From Otatea glauca (lineage: Eukaryota > Streptophyta > Magnoliopsida > Poales > Poaceae), in the NCBI GenBank assembly GCA_036346275.1, contig CM070727.1:4207760-4271759 (forward strand): 64,000 nucleotides of DNA, written 5' to 3'. The translations under genes and the position numbers were made by a program. The notes below the pieces were generated by a model. It was given only the letters and a program-made list of their open reading frames with translations, made no database searches and was not told the origin of the DNA. Position 1 is the stretch's first letter. Each line of letters begins with the position of its first letter. Shown one piece after another: positions 34,441 to 46,264 of this stretch.

Positions 34441-35411
34441 GACGTCATCCACCACGCCTTGCAGACGACGATCCCTCTCCCGCTGTCGGGTTGCCATCTC
34501 CTCCTTCATCCTCTTCGTTTTGTGACTGGCAGTTCTTGAACGTATGTCCTGTTTGCTTGCATAATGAATATTTCTTCACGCGCTTACCAGCTTCAGACTC
34601 ATCCATATCATTTGTAATACGCCTTGTTTTGCGATACCCTACTTTGCATGTTCTTGAATCAAAATTAGGAACCCAGAACCTTTCATTAACACTAGGAGTT
34701 GTGGTGAAAGAACCGACAACACCATAACCATAAAGCTCCTCACTCCAAGTTGTCATCACTTTTTTCTTTGTAAAATATTCCGATAGATACGTACCAGGTC
34801 GTATTCTAAATAAGGCACATGCGGCTATCACATGAGAACATGGCTTATGCAAAAGGTGGGGTTTGTTACACAAGCATTTACAGTCAGCCTACAAGATGCA
34901 CTCTTGGGTGATAACCTTCTGGTTTGTTCCACGCCGCCCTTTATCCCTGCATATCACCTCGAAGCGCAGTGTTCGTGCACCTACTTTGATAGCTCTATGG
35001 TTGGCCGTCTTCTTAGTCTTCTCATCTATGTATTTAGTGATCATGCTTGAGTACAATAAATTCTCATCTCTCATTACTACTTCAGCAGCTTGATGCCTAT
35101 CCACAAAGTACTTGCCCCGCAGCACTCTCTCAATAATTCCTACGAACGGGAGACACCTCATCCCTCTCATTACCCAGTTGTACACCTCCGCAAGTTGGTT
35201 GTCATGACATCGTATCTAGCACCATGTGTGTCATGTAACAATGACCACTTCTCTTTCGGCTCATGCTTTATCCAGTCTGAGAAACATTTGATTGGCCTTT
35301 GCCTTCGACGACGATTCGTCGCCTCATCTTCTGTTGGAAAAGGGAATAAAGGCTCCGCCTGCTCCTGTGTTTCACTGCTATTAGCCTTGTTCGTCTGTTC
35401 CTCTTTGTGCT
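34441..35411 (-). pseudogene. MULE transposase (mudrA type), C-terminal part
   Basis: Continuation of the transposase on the far side of the Gypsy-type LTR. It encodes the post-catalytic region (RRQRPIKCFSDWIKHEPKEK, EVYNWVMRGMRCLPFVGI, KYFVDRHQAAEVVM). Next comes a SWIM zinc finger (CKCLCNKPHLLHKPCSHVIA, near 34813-34882). A retroviral-type zinc knuckle follows, whose first Cys is replaced (KKYSLCKQTGHTFKNC), and then a Glu/Ser-rich tail. A TAG at 34889-34891 sits just before the SWIM motif, and a frame shift lies near 35200. In intact MULE transposases the SWIM finger and knuckle help DNA or RNA binding. The duplicated GTGCT at the LTR junction restores the reading order with the 42145-43775 part. 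Confidence 0.85.
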
Positions 35412-36586
35412 TGTAACATCCCGAAAAATGCAATAATATAAAAATTCATATTTTGAATTTGAATATATTTGTTTCTGATTTTTCCTGACATGATTGGAAT
35501 TTATTTGGATTTCTTTGGATTTTTGTATTGAATGGAAAATCAAACAAAAAGAATTAAGGAATGGATAATGGTAACAAGATAAAATGGTAAAAGATAAATT
35601 TTGGAAAAATTACCATAGAACCTTAACCATACTGGTAAGTCAGTAAAATCAAGAAGTAAAAATTTTATGCACAGAAAAGTGGGTAAATAAATGAATGACA
35701 CCTCTTTTTGACTAAAAACAGTGCAAGCCAGAATTAATGAAAAATATTAGAGATTTATCTTGATCTGTAAAAATTAAAAAAACACCCTCAGTGAAAAACC
35801 TATCCCTGGTAAAAATATTAGGATTTGATCATGTCTAAAAAGCCCTCTAATAATTCAAAAACAGAAACAATTAAAAACTAGAAATCCTAATGTCAGATTT
35901 TTCATAAAATATTAGATTGAGGTTTTGACTTGAAATTTTTATGGAGATATCCTTAAGACAAAATTAATCCCTATAAAAAGTTTGGAAAATAATTAATATG
36001 ATTTACATTTCAAAATAAATAGAATACCGAAATTCAAGTCCTGTACAAGTCCACAGTGTCAGAATTTATAAAATTCAACTGTGCGTTATTTTAACTTCAA
36101 ATTTTTACTTAAGGTTAGAAACTACCAGGAGAGGTCAGTAAAAAAGTTTCACATAATTAAACGGTGATTTGATAGCGATTTTAATGGTCACATGGAGCTT
36201 GTCCCGGCAAAGCTTATCCCTTGCCTCATTCCCTCTCACTGCGTTGTGGGCCCGCCTTGCCAGCTTCTTTTTCCCTGCCGACTCCTTTCTCTCCCTGTCA
36301 ACCCGGCCCCGCTCGTCAGACCCCCCCCTCTCTTCCCTGTTCTTTCCTCACAGCCGAGCGCTCCCGATGCTTCTCTCTAGCACCGCCTTCGATCCGATTG
36401 CACTACTACAACACGACACCCGTCGCTCGATCCCTTCCACGCTTGACCTTGGTCCTCGTGCGCCATACCCTGACCAGCCGCGTCGTCTCTTGCCGGCAAG
36501 AAGACGTGCGCCTCATCAACGAGCGGGAGTAGAGCTAGCCGCAATTCGGCCGTGAGTTCAAATACTGTGAAGCGAGCTTCTCCGGC

Positions 36587-36594
36587 TATAAATA
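36587..36594 (+). promoter_or_regulatory. TATA box of the long LTR
   Basis: TATAAATA followed by a GC/CT-rich zone. It divides the LTR into a ~1.2-kb U3-like part and the remainder. Overlapping frames at 36169-37048 are GC-rich noise around this promoter. Confidence 0.45.
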
Positions 36595-39386
36595 CCCATC
36601 CTGCGTCGCACTGAGGCCCCTCCTTTCTGCATCTTCTCTTTGAGCCAAGCTCATAAGCCAATTACTCCATTCTTCGCCATGTCTGCCAGAAACCCGAAAA
36701 TGGGGAGGAGTCGCGATTGAGCCAATTTAGTGAGTCTCCTCCCAAATTAGTCGTTTCTGAAGCTTACTAGAGCATCACTGAACTTCTCCTACTCGCCAAT
36801 TTCAGCTTTTCTTGCCCACAACACCGCCGCACCGTGCGCCTTCTTCTTCAACTCCGGCTGCACGGTGGCGCGCTTCCTCGGCCAAGCTCCGAGCAAACCA
36901 ACCGCCAAAATGGGACCCCGTAGTCACACTGATGCTTAAACCTCCACCTAATCGGTCCGTAGCTCACTGTTCTTCTTCTCCGGTGAGCTTTTCCTCCTTC
37001 CGCCGTAGATCACCGACGGCAGCCTTCTCCGGCCGTCCCCGCCGGTGAGCGACACCTCCCCCGGATGCGCCATGATCCCCTGGTGCTCTCAGTGCCCTCG
37101 GCCGAACCCCACCGCCGCTCCTTCGCCGCCGACGAGTAGCCCTAGCCGTGCCTCGCTTTGGTCCATCGAGCGTGGGCCCCCTCTGTCGTAGGTTAAGTCA
37201 TTCTCGGCTCATTCGGTAAAGACGCTTCCTCACGAGAAAGCGTATTTTCATTTTTTTCAGTTTATTTTGTATAACCGAAATGATTCAAATGCCTGTAGAT
37301 TTTGCATTGTAACTCCAAATGAGATGAAACAAAATTATAAATTCATCTAAAATCTAATTATTTAATAATATGGAATAAAATTTTAAAAATTCTCGCTGGG
37401 TAAATTTGAAATTCAAATTTAAAAGAAAAGGCTAAAGACATGCTTCATATAAAATTTCTGTGAACTAACTTAGAAATGAATGGAACAAATTTTAATAAAA
37501 TCCTTATGCTTCCAGGATTTCAGATATATAAAAATATTTAAATTTCATTATTGTTTGAAATACTTTCTATTAAAGATTGTTTTCAATGCACTAGATATTC
37601 AAATATACATAATTTGAGTAAAAGAAATATAGAATAAGTAAAAATTGAATTCTAAATATTTTCATGGCAGTAGAATACCTTAATTTGCTAAAATAATTAA
37701 TAAATGAACTTGATTTGAACTATCTTTAACAATATGAAATAATCTAAATATAAAATGTATATGTACATGCATATAGAATCAAATAGTCAATAGAGAGATC
37801 AAATGAATTCAAATAATCACCAAATCAGTTTTGTTGTACTCCTAACATTGCAAGGTTTCCAGATATAAAATAATATTTAAAGTTTACTATATAAAACAGT
37901 AAATGTTTATTAGTCAAAGTGTTAATACTTGCATGATATAAATAGCTATAACTTTCACAACTAAACTCTGAATTTGATGAAACCAAATCCTATAGCTTTG
38001 AAAAATAGTACTATTGCTGTTTATTCAATAATAATTTATGTTTGTGTAAGGATGAAATAAAATAATGCTAGACCCTAATGATCGCTTATAGGAAAAACAT
38101 TTCGGATAAAAGCCAATTGTCGCGAAACTAACTTTAAATCACTTCTAATATCATGCTCTATTAATACCTGAAAAATGAGTAGATTATCCTAGTCGGTGTA
38201 GTCACAATCTTATATAAAAAACTGAATCCTTAACGAGTAGTAAATTGAACTATCAAGCTTTTTCATCAACCCGTAGAACCTCTCGTCTAAATGCAAATAT
38301 TATGGAAATTAGTTTAGAAATGATATTTAGGATATGATCTACCATATTCTGGAAAAATATTTTATTTCCAACTTACGTTTCAATTAAATCTTACTAGCTG
38401 AATACCCCTAAAAAGTATGTTTGTCATAACCCTTAATGTCACATAAGCATTTTCAGTTGTGAAAATAATGTCTCGCCTAAACACTAAAATGTATGAAATC
38501 AGCCTAGATACGTTCTTCAAAGTAGATGCTATCCAATTTCGAAGAAATAATTTTAATTCGTCATGTTTGGCATATAAACTTTAATAGCCAAATAACCCTT
38601 AGTTTTATGTTTAATGAACCTTACAAAATGAATATGTGAGATTTGTTTTAATGAAGAAGTTTGTAGTTAATATATTTGTATCACCAGAACTTTCTTAAAA
38701 ACCATAAATTAATCTAGTAACCTAGATTAATAGATCCAACTTATTCGAAAACCCTTCTTATGCAAAGTCGCTTAAGATTAAGTGCTATTTGCATAACCCT
38801 AACTTTAGTTAGTATTTTAATTCTTTTAATCCAAATAATTTTAGCATCTATAATTCGAAGTTATAAATACTAAAATTCATAATTTTAGCCTCTTGAATTC
38901 GTAAATCAAGAATAGATAATCTTTAAAAGAAAACGTGTTTTGTTCATAATAAAAGCCATTAAGTATATAAATGTGTGTTTATCTAAATCATGAGATCTCG
39001 AAATCATATAATCCAAACCCTAAATCATTCCTGTTTTCTGCAATGAATCTTTATTTGATTTTACATCTGCTTTCTTTTTCCTTATTAAAGTTGGATATTT
39101 GCTATTTTCCGATTGATCGACATGTAGAATCCGACGTCCCTTCCTCCGTCGTTGCCTCCGTCATCTGCGACCGCGTCTTCGTCGTAAACGATATATAAGC
39201 AAGGCAAGCACCCCCTTTGACCATTTTTTATCCCAGTATTTAATTTGCATTGTGTTTATTAAAATGTTTCATGCACGCGTTTACTTTCTGTAAATTGCTA
39301 TTTTGTGGTACTGGTAGTTATACCGTTGTCTCATGAAACTTCCTTGATAAGTATGAATATGTGAACCTTGATAACCATAGATTGAG

Positions 39387-40745
39387 TGTTAGGGAAACGC
39401 GGTATGCTACGCTAGCACGAAAAAAAAACTACCGCGCAACCAGAAAGCTACTCGCAAGAAGAGGATCATAGATAAGATTACCACTAGACGCGCGCATTGC
39501 GAATCCTTCGCGCCGATGTAGTGGTTCGTCCTCGCCGCGATCGTTGCGCCGATGTAGTGGATCGTCCTCGCCCGCCGTGGATCGTCCTCCCACGCCAGAT
39601 TGCAGCAGCGTCACCGCAGAGTCCACACGTCCAGAGATGGAACGCTGCGCGCGTGTGTGCAAGCACCTAGTCGCTCGGCGAGGGCGGCGAGAGGAGGAGG
39701 CTAGGGTTTCAAGTGAATCAAACCTAAACCGTGGAAAGCACACTCGCGCCTCCTCCTCCCTCCTTATATAGCCACGAGATGAAACCCTAAACCGGGGCCC
39801 ACCAAACATGCTAAGCCCACGAGGTTCATTAATTACGGATCCAATCCAAATTAATGCGTCCCCACCATTAAGTGTGTGACCTGCGGGTTCACATACGTTT
39901 GGACATGGATTCGAAAACTCCTTTTCAATCCAATAGTTGGTAGCGGCTTCTTGCAAAGTATGCCAACTCCCAAACATACCGTGATCAAATCAAGCAGAAC
40001 CTATCAAAAGAACTCATGTAATAATCCCTTTGCCAAATATATGAAGATTGATCTCAAGGCGAGAAGCATGTCATCCTTTGATGATTCAATCCATCTCTCT
40101 CGTATCCGTGATATATTAATAAGTTGTGATTGACTCTCAATCACGGCATGGCCATGCACTTTCTTAATCATATCACACGAGTGGCCTTGTCATATATCTC
40201 TGTTTCATTGAGTGGCAAATTCCATCTTGATCGCTCACTTCCTCTCGCACGCTTCATAGTAAACATGAAAGCTACCTTTATGACTATCCGGTTAGGAAGT
40301 AGTGTTTGATAGCCCCAAGGAAAACTATTACACATGTAGGGAATATGACAATCTCAGTCTAAGGATCATACATCTTCTAGGTATGAGATACACGATGACA
40401 CATAAGAATGAAACATTCTCGCAGTTGTCCCATAGCGGTCTATCTAACCCATGTTCTTCAACATGGTCCACAATGTAGAGATGATATCTCCATATCCCAT
40501 GATCTATGAAGCATGATCATCGATCACTACATGTGCTGATCTATTCATCGTAGTCCTATACGATGATATCCGATCAGAGATATTTATCGAATTACATCAT
40601 TAAGTAAAGAGCTTCATAATCAAGTCACATACTTGTTGATCAATACAATGATATACATTCATTGGACCAATAATCATATTATTATTCATAAACATAGTCA
40701 TGTTACAATCATCTAAATGATTGCCTCAAGGGCATAACACTAACA
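39387..40745 (+). mobile_element. Solo LTR, copia (Angela/BARE-like), copy 2
   Basis: 1359 bp, TGTTAGGGAAACGCGG...GGGCATAACACTAACA, with flanking TGAG (39383-39386 and 40746-40749). It aligns end to end with 29262-30617 and differs mainly by small indels. Since each copy has its own flanking duplication and the DNA between them is MULE and Gypsy-type sequence, they are two separate insertions and not one element's LTR pair. It is the youngest layer visible at this spot. Confidence 0.87.
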
Positions 40746-42144
40746 TGAGCTTAGACAATTACTTAATGTCATTGTGGTTATATGCGATTACTTCTATCCA
40801 TGCTTAGCCATGCTTTTAGAACAAATGAGAATGATGATCAGATCAAAATTTGTTTCTTAAGAAATGGAAAATATTGGAAATAAAGCTGTTGGTTATGGGT
40901 ATTTTGATTAAAAACCCAAAATAAAACTATGGTTTTGATGCGGGCGATTATTGGCAATAGCCGAAGGTGCAAAGGGATTTGCACGTAGTGTAGGGTGGAG
41001 TATCACCCGTGTCGGATTAAGGATCGAGCAATGGGACGCTATAGATCCAAGAATTTCGTACAACCACGAGGGCTTGTATGGGCGGGTCTTAGTCTATTAA
41101 GTTGTTTAGGTGTGGCTTTGCATCTAAGGAAGGCGGGAGATTGCACAGGCATTCCGGTTTGGTCTGTCTGTAGGGGGTCTACTTACCAATGCAACGGTGT
41201 ACGCCTTGCCGTGGACAGAAACGTGGTGTTGGGTGTGTTGTGAAAGGAACCACGTCTTGGGTGAGTGTTTCTGTTTTCATGGCGAGGGTCAAACGTCCCG
41301 GGCTGGTTCAAAGCCACATCTAGATAATGTAACGGCTCTGTATGATCTCTCTGCGGCACACCAAAGGAAGTGTGTCAAATGCGCTACACAAAGAGCTGAT
41401 CATTCCTTGTGGGTAAAGTTGTACACCTCTGCAGAGTGTAAATCTAATTAATTAGCCGTGTTCACGGTCAAGGACACTTGGTGAAGTCATTCCAATGTTA
41501 GTCTTTTGTATTTCCAAAAATTGGGTTTTGGTTTGGAACTTGTTTAGCAGCTTTTGCTTTATGTCAAAGGATCGACATTGTTGGATTCCATTTCTGGATT
41601 ATTCAATATTCACGATGGGTTGTGAGTATTACTTATGCTTTACTTATTTCATATCAGTCAATTATGCTTTTATAAATTCCGTTTGCAAATAACTTGTTTT
41701 ACAGTGTCAATTCTGCTTTATGCAAATTAACTATAGTAGCCTCCTTTGAAATGGCCTGCATATATTATAGGCTTTGCTCAAGTCTTGCGGAGTACGAAAG
41801 TACTCACCCTTGCTTATATGTGGTTTTTAGGTGGATATGTTAGCGAAGCTTCGAGGATTCCTTTTAAATCGCAGTTATGGATTTTCTTCATCGAATCTTT
41901 CTAGGGATTATGCCTTGTCGGTTGCTGTTGGTTTTGGATGGGCACACTACAAGACTTTGCTTCTTTTGTCGCTATATCTACGAGTTGTAAAGCTTTCTTT
42001 GCATAATAGCTTCCGCTTAATAATATTTGTTGTATGGTTGTGATTCCAATTGTTGTAAACATGTGAGTGCTAGCTACTGATCCAGGGAATGGCACAGTAA
42101 TCACATGGAGGTTCCTGTTCATCAGAACGGGGTCTTACAGTGCT

Positions 42145-43775
42145 TTCTTGTTAGCTCATCAAGATTCTTCCATAGAGTACGAAACTTACTGTTTTGGTTT
42201 TATTTACATAGTCTCTTGAACATGTTCATCAGTTTTTTGTTCTTGAATTGCTTATAGAAGTTCGCACCCAAATGCCTCATGCACCATCGGCTCTGCAAAT
42301 CAGGCCATGGAAATAGCTCCTCTTCCATTGTTTGCAACTTCTTGATAGCACTAAGCAGATCAGTATGCCTGTCATGCGATATGCACACATCTTGACGAGT
42401 TTTCACCGCCCCGGTCTTCAAATTTCGTAGGAACCACAACCAACTCTCATAGTTCTCGCTTTCTACAATGGCGAAAGCAACAGACAGAATCTGGTTGTTT
42501 CCATCAACGCTCATAGCTGTCATTATTTGCCCTTTGTATTTCCCGATCAAGAATGTGTCGTCCACGCACAACAATGGACGGCAGTGATAAAACGCCTTAA
42601 TGCAAACTCCGAATATGAAGAAAACTCTCTTTAGATGCCTCTTCGTCGGCCACTTGCTTGACAGATAATCATAATAAGTGTCAGGATTTCTTCTCTGAAT
42701 GCAACTGAGCAGTGCGGGCAGATTATGGTAGGAGTCTTCATATTTTCCAAACCTCATTTCTAAGGCCTTCTGCTTCGCCCTCCATCCTTCCTGTAACTAA
42801 TTGTGTACTGATATCTGTTCTCGATTACTCGGATAATAGCACGGGGCTTAAAATTGAAGTTCCCCACTATCTCTAGGTACATGATATTCGTGATATACCC
42901 GGATGACAGGTTCCTGTGAGCCATCAGGGTTTCCTCAGTCATGCAGCTATGCTGCTCAACCTTCGAACATAGCCAGTGGGTGCCCCATTTTGACTTGTAC
43001 GCGTGCACTCTCCAGGAGCACCCATGGATCTCGCACATCACGTCGTAGCAAGTTGGGGTGGATTTCTTAACCCTGAATGTCCTTCTTACTGATAAGGCCC
43101 AATCTTTCACAGCATCCTGCACTGCCTCTTTTGTCGAGTATATAATATTAGGCCTAACCTCATTGTCACTATACTGCCACGGTGTATCTTTGCTTTCATT
43201 CACAACCAGCTTATTAAATTGATGTGTGCTCTAATCTGTTGGCATAAGCGGCTCCGTACCTCCATCTTCCTCATCCGAGTCATCGTCGTCTTCCACTTAT
43301 GCTCTAGTGTATTCACGGTCTTCCTCTTCCATCCTTGCTGTTATTTCATCAATTTTCTCACCTTCGTCTACTTGTCCCCGCGCTTCTTGTCCAATGTACT
43401 CCGTCATCCTCCTCAACCTCAATTTGTTCACCACTCTGGTAAATGATGTCCTCGTTGCATTCCTGAACATGCTGCTCATGGCTATATTCCCTAATTTCGG
43501 TGTCACCATAACTTAACTCATTTTGAGATCCACTACACTCATCGGCGTCTAACTGCTGTTGTGGGGGCAACAACCCTATTATATGCTTGCACTAAAAGCA
43601 CACGAAACCATCTATGTTGCTCCGTCCCCATCACATATGACCTCCACGATGCAATTCCCTTCACCTCAACTAACTCCCAATAAACAGGATCATTTCGCAT
43701 AGCACAAAGGCAAAATAACTTCAGCTGGCACTTCTCTGGTTCCATCCGAAAAGTATAATACATCCAATTCAACAC
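42145..43775 (-). pseudogene. MULE transposase (mudrA type), N-terminal and catalytic part
   Basis: From the right: a diverged leader (43358-43775, acidic EVEEDD, two overlapping frames) and the MuDR DNA-binding domain (NIIYSTKEAVQDAVKDWALS, DVMCEIHGCSWRVHAYK at 42760-43203). Then comes the MULE catalytic domain (42200-42757) with CVDDTFLIGKYKGQIMTAMS and VSVDGNN-type blocks, ISHDRHTDLL and RWCMRHLGANF. These supply the Asp/Asp part of the DDE triad and the conserved C/H region. A frameshift separates the two domains near 42760. A TAA at ~42198-42200 stops the frame shortly before the Gypsy-type LTR insertion, although codons after it still read in frame up to the junction. Family length would be ~700-900 aa when joined with 34441-35411. 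Not functional as it stands. Confidence 0.88.
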
Positions 43776-44740
43776 AACAGACGACGTACACTATTCGATC
43801 CTACTTAAACTTCTGTCCACATACTAAAAGTTACTCAGATCCGCACCCTCCAAACTATATATGACAACCCCTTTTCCATAATAGATTCTAAATAGAACTC
43901 ATTCTGACGTATCTGCGAACCGATTCATTAACCCACGAATTAATTACATTTCATAAAAAATACTATATCTATTTGATAAAAAAATCTAGATCTATCTATA
44001 TCTACACTTCAAAAAATATATATGTATCTACATTTTTAAAAATATACATCTCTCTACTTCTATTTGTAAAAAACATCTACACTCCTAAAAATATATATCT
44101 ATATACTTCTATCTGTAAAAAAAATCTACACTCCTAAAAAACATATCTACATCTATCTATAAAAAAACATCTACAATCCTAAAAATATATTATTGTTCCT
44201 TAAAAACATCTACGTACATGTATTTCTACGAGCCAACTAAATTACTAAAAATATACAAAATATATCCGTAACCTCTAAATCTAACTAGATCTAAAAAAAT
44301 TTCTATCCTATCATGATTTATTGCTAAACAAAATACACAGAAAAAAAATTGCTTGCACAAATCTCGCATGGCTACAAATTTCTTCTCCTCACCCCTTTCC
44401 TTCTCTCACTCCCTTCCTTTTTCTCTCGTCTCCCTCCCACTCCTCTCTTTTCTCTCAGCTCGGCTGGCTGAAATGAGCTTGCGCATCTACCGTGCGTGTG
44501 GTGGGATTTAAATAGCCATCCTCTATCGCCCGTTGGTTTGATGACAGATGTCCGCGCCCCCTTCTGTCGCCAAACCAACGATCGATTTATTACCTATCGC
44601 CCTATGATTGGGCGACAAGGGGAGCCGAAGCGTTTCTCGCTTACGTGGCGTCGACGTGGCCGTCAGTCGCCCGTTCAAAGGGGGACACGTGCCTTAGTCA
44701 CCCTTTGAAGGGGCGACATTTCTCTCTTGCATTCTCAAAA
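43776..44740. other. MULE right interior: AT-rich leader and subterminal hairpin array
   Basis: 43776-44345 is AT-rich with repeated ATCTACA/TATATCTA words. 44350-44480 is CT-rich. From about 44520 to 44722 there are several short hairpin-prone words pairing TCGCCC with GGGCGA (for example TCGCCCTATGATTGGGCGA at 44599-44617, and TCACCCTTTGAAGGGGCGA). Probably the transposase promoter and subterminal binding region. Confidence 0.45.
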
Positions 44741-44826
44741 GGCGATAGAGCTATATTTTTGCAATTTTTTCAGATCGACGTATATTTCTGCAATTTGAAT
44801 TAAAAATGTATTATTTAAAAAAATTC
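44741..44826 (-). repeat. MULE right terminal inverted repeat
   Basis: Reverse complement of 27001-27086 with one indel and a few mismatches. It is followed at once by the target duplication copy AAAAAACAG. Confidence 0.92.
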
Positions 44827-44835
44827 AAAAAACAG

Positions 44836-45603
44836 CACATGGTTATAAAGGATAAGAATACAGGAGGTAGCAGCAATGTGTTGCATTCTGCAAAGTTACA
44901 GGAGCGAGACATCCAGTGCCCGCGGCCTTCCAGGCTCCCGGGAGCCGATCGAGTTGTCTCCTTCTGGTGCCAAATGCATATAATCTTATCCAAACTGTTG
45001 GTTGCAAATCTCTACACATCCTATATATCGTCTTGCGTTCACATCGCATACGGCAAGTTCTTCTCCTCTCCAGCTATCTGACCAGAGTGAATTACGAGAA
45101 GCAAAATTCAATATCCTCCTTCTAAGCAAGTGTTGCCAACACAGAGTATGTTTCAGGAAAAATGTAACTAATTAAACAGTTACTGGGAGGAACACTAACA
45201 TACAGGCTTGACCTCTGCATCAAGGTTTCAGGCACTGCAGGAATGCGAAATCCCGTGAAATCCCAGCGTTCCAGACAGGTCGCTGGCTACGGAAAATAAA
45301 CCAGCCTTGCCGACCGTGAAAGACATTTATCCGTACACTCAGTAACGCTTGTCGCAACGTGGTCAGAGACACGCACACGCACGTACTTGCGGATTGTAAT
45401 TGGTAAGCTGGGATAGCAAAAAACCAAGGCGACGATGATGGTAGCAAGGATCTCCAGCCCATGTGTGTGCCTTGATCTCAGCTCCCTGGACCCTGAGAAT
45501 TCGTACCTGCTTGGAAGCATTTGGACATTCAATCCGCCCCCATGTTCTGTGGGCGCCAGGCTCTCATGACAGAGCTCCATAGCTTGCAGTTGCAGCTAGA
45601 GCG

Positions 45604-45651
<48 letters not shown>

Positions 45652-46252
45652 ATATATATATATATCCTTAACAACACATGCTGCATTGCTGTCCGGTTAA
45701 AAGAGGCCAGTCCGGCCGGTTAACATGGCAGAGAACGAATTGGCCAGATCTGCATCCTGGAAGCATTGCACTTCCCTTGCGAATGCCATTCATCAACTCG
45801 GTCACTCACCCATCATGCCTTGCACTTTTCGGTGCCTTTTGCGTGCCTGACTGGCACTTTCGCAGTTATTGCTGATATATAGTCTGAAAAATCTGTAATT
45901 CTCATGGAACGGACCTCTTCCTATTCGTGGTTGCATCAGGGTATTAGGGGGAAAGGGACTTGCAAGAATCTGCGCTGATGTGGCGGATCGCAATTGGCGC
46001 CCGCAGGAGGGCTGGTTGGGCATGATGTGATACAGCGAGCATGCATGATCCAAGAGATGGATCAGGAGAGGAGGGTAGACAGAGTCGATGAAACAAAGAA
46101 ACAAAGTGGTTTTCTTACACTCTCCGAAATGAAATTGCTTAGACCATGATAAATCAATCTTGGTAGGCTGTTAGTCTATCAACCGTTCATCTATTCCGTA
46201 AAACAAGTGAATTAAGTTTTTAAGTGAACTGGTTGGTGAATGCAACTTAATA
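44836..46252. other. Gene-free intergenic stretch
   Basis: No supported gene. Small overlapping frames at 44806-45580 have no recognisable domain. A tetranucleotide microsatellite is listed separately. Confidence 0.4.
45604..45666. repeat. (CTAT)n-(TA)n compound microsatellite
   Basis: About eleven CTAT units run directly into about seven TA units. Confidence 0.95.
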
Positions 46253-46264
46253 TGGTATCAGAGC
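46253..46264 (+). other. Copia-type primer-binding motif (initiator tRNA-Met)
   Basis: TGGTATCAGAGC is the usual plant copia/TRIM primer-binding site. It follows CAACTTAATA, and a TGTTAG word lies at 46169. The rest of any LTR element is not recognisable, so this is an isolated relic of a TRIM-like or copia element. Confidence 0.5.

Larger units (their letters stand above)
35412..42139 (+). mobile_element. Very long solo LTR (Gypsy-like), inserted in the transposase gene
   Basis: It begins TGTAACATCCCGAAAAATG and ends GGGGTCTTACA, with a perfect 5-bp duplication GTGCT (35407-35411 and 42140-42144). It contains a TATA box (36587-36594) in a short GC-rich zone and an AT-rich remainder. Near the end there is a GAGTACGAAAGTACTCACCC phrase of the kind seen before the end of long grass Gypsy LTRs. 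A solo copia LTR (39387-40745) is nested inside, so the original LTR was ~5.4 kb. I find no second LTR copy, primer site or pol domain, hence solo LTR. Assignment to Gypsy rests on the TGTAACATCCC start and is tentative. Confidence 0.78.
27001..44826 (-). mobile_element. Autonomous-type Mutator-like element (MULE), 17.8 kb with nested insertions
   Basis: Inverted termini of ~86 bp (27001-27086 and 44741-44826) both begin GAATTTTTTTAAATAATACA and share CAAATTGCAGAAATATAC and GATCTGAAAAAATTGCAAA. The flanks are a 9-bp duplication, GAAAAACAG (26992-27000) and AAAAAACAG (44827-44835), 8/9 identical, the Mutator hallmark. All genes run on the minus strand: a mudrA-type transposase near the right end, a plant mobile domain gene in the middle and a small two-exon gene near the left end. 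The transposase is interrupted by a long Gypsy-type LTR, and two solo copia LTRs are also present. Removing the insertions leaves ~9.7 kb. Several nonsense codons and frameshifts mean this copy is unlikely to make active transposase. Confidence 0.92.

Noticed and set aside
36169..37048. Open frames in the GC-rich zone of the long LTR
   Set aside because: They overlap, lack known domains and surround the LTR TATA box.
39429..39977. A 182-codon minus-strand frame, partly shared with 29641-29889
   Set aside because: It lies inside the copia solo LTR, antisense to it, and breaks in the other copy.
29262..40745. The two 1.36-kb copia repeats as LTRs of one large element
   Set aside because: Each has its own flanking duplication, and the DNA between them is MULE and Gypsy-type sequence without copia gag-pol.
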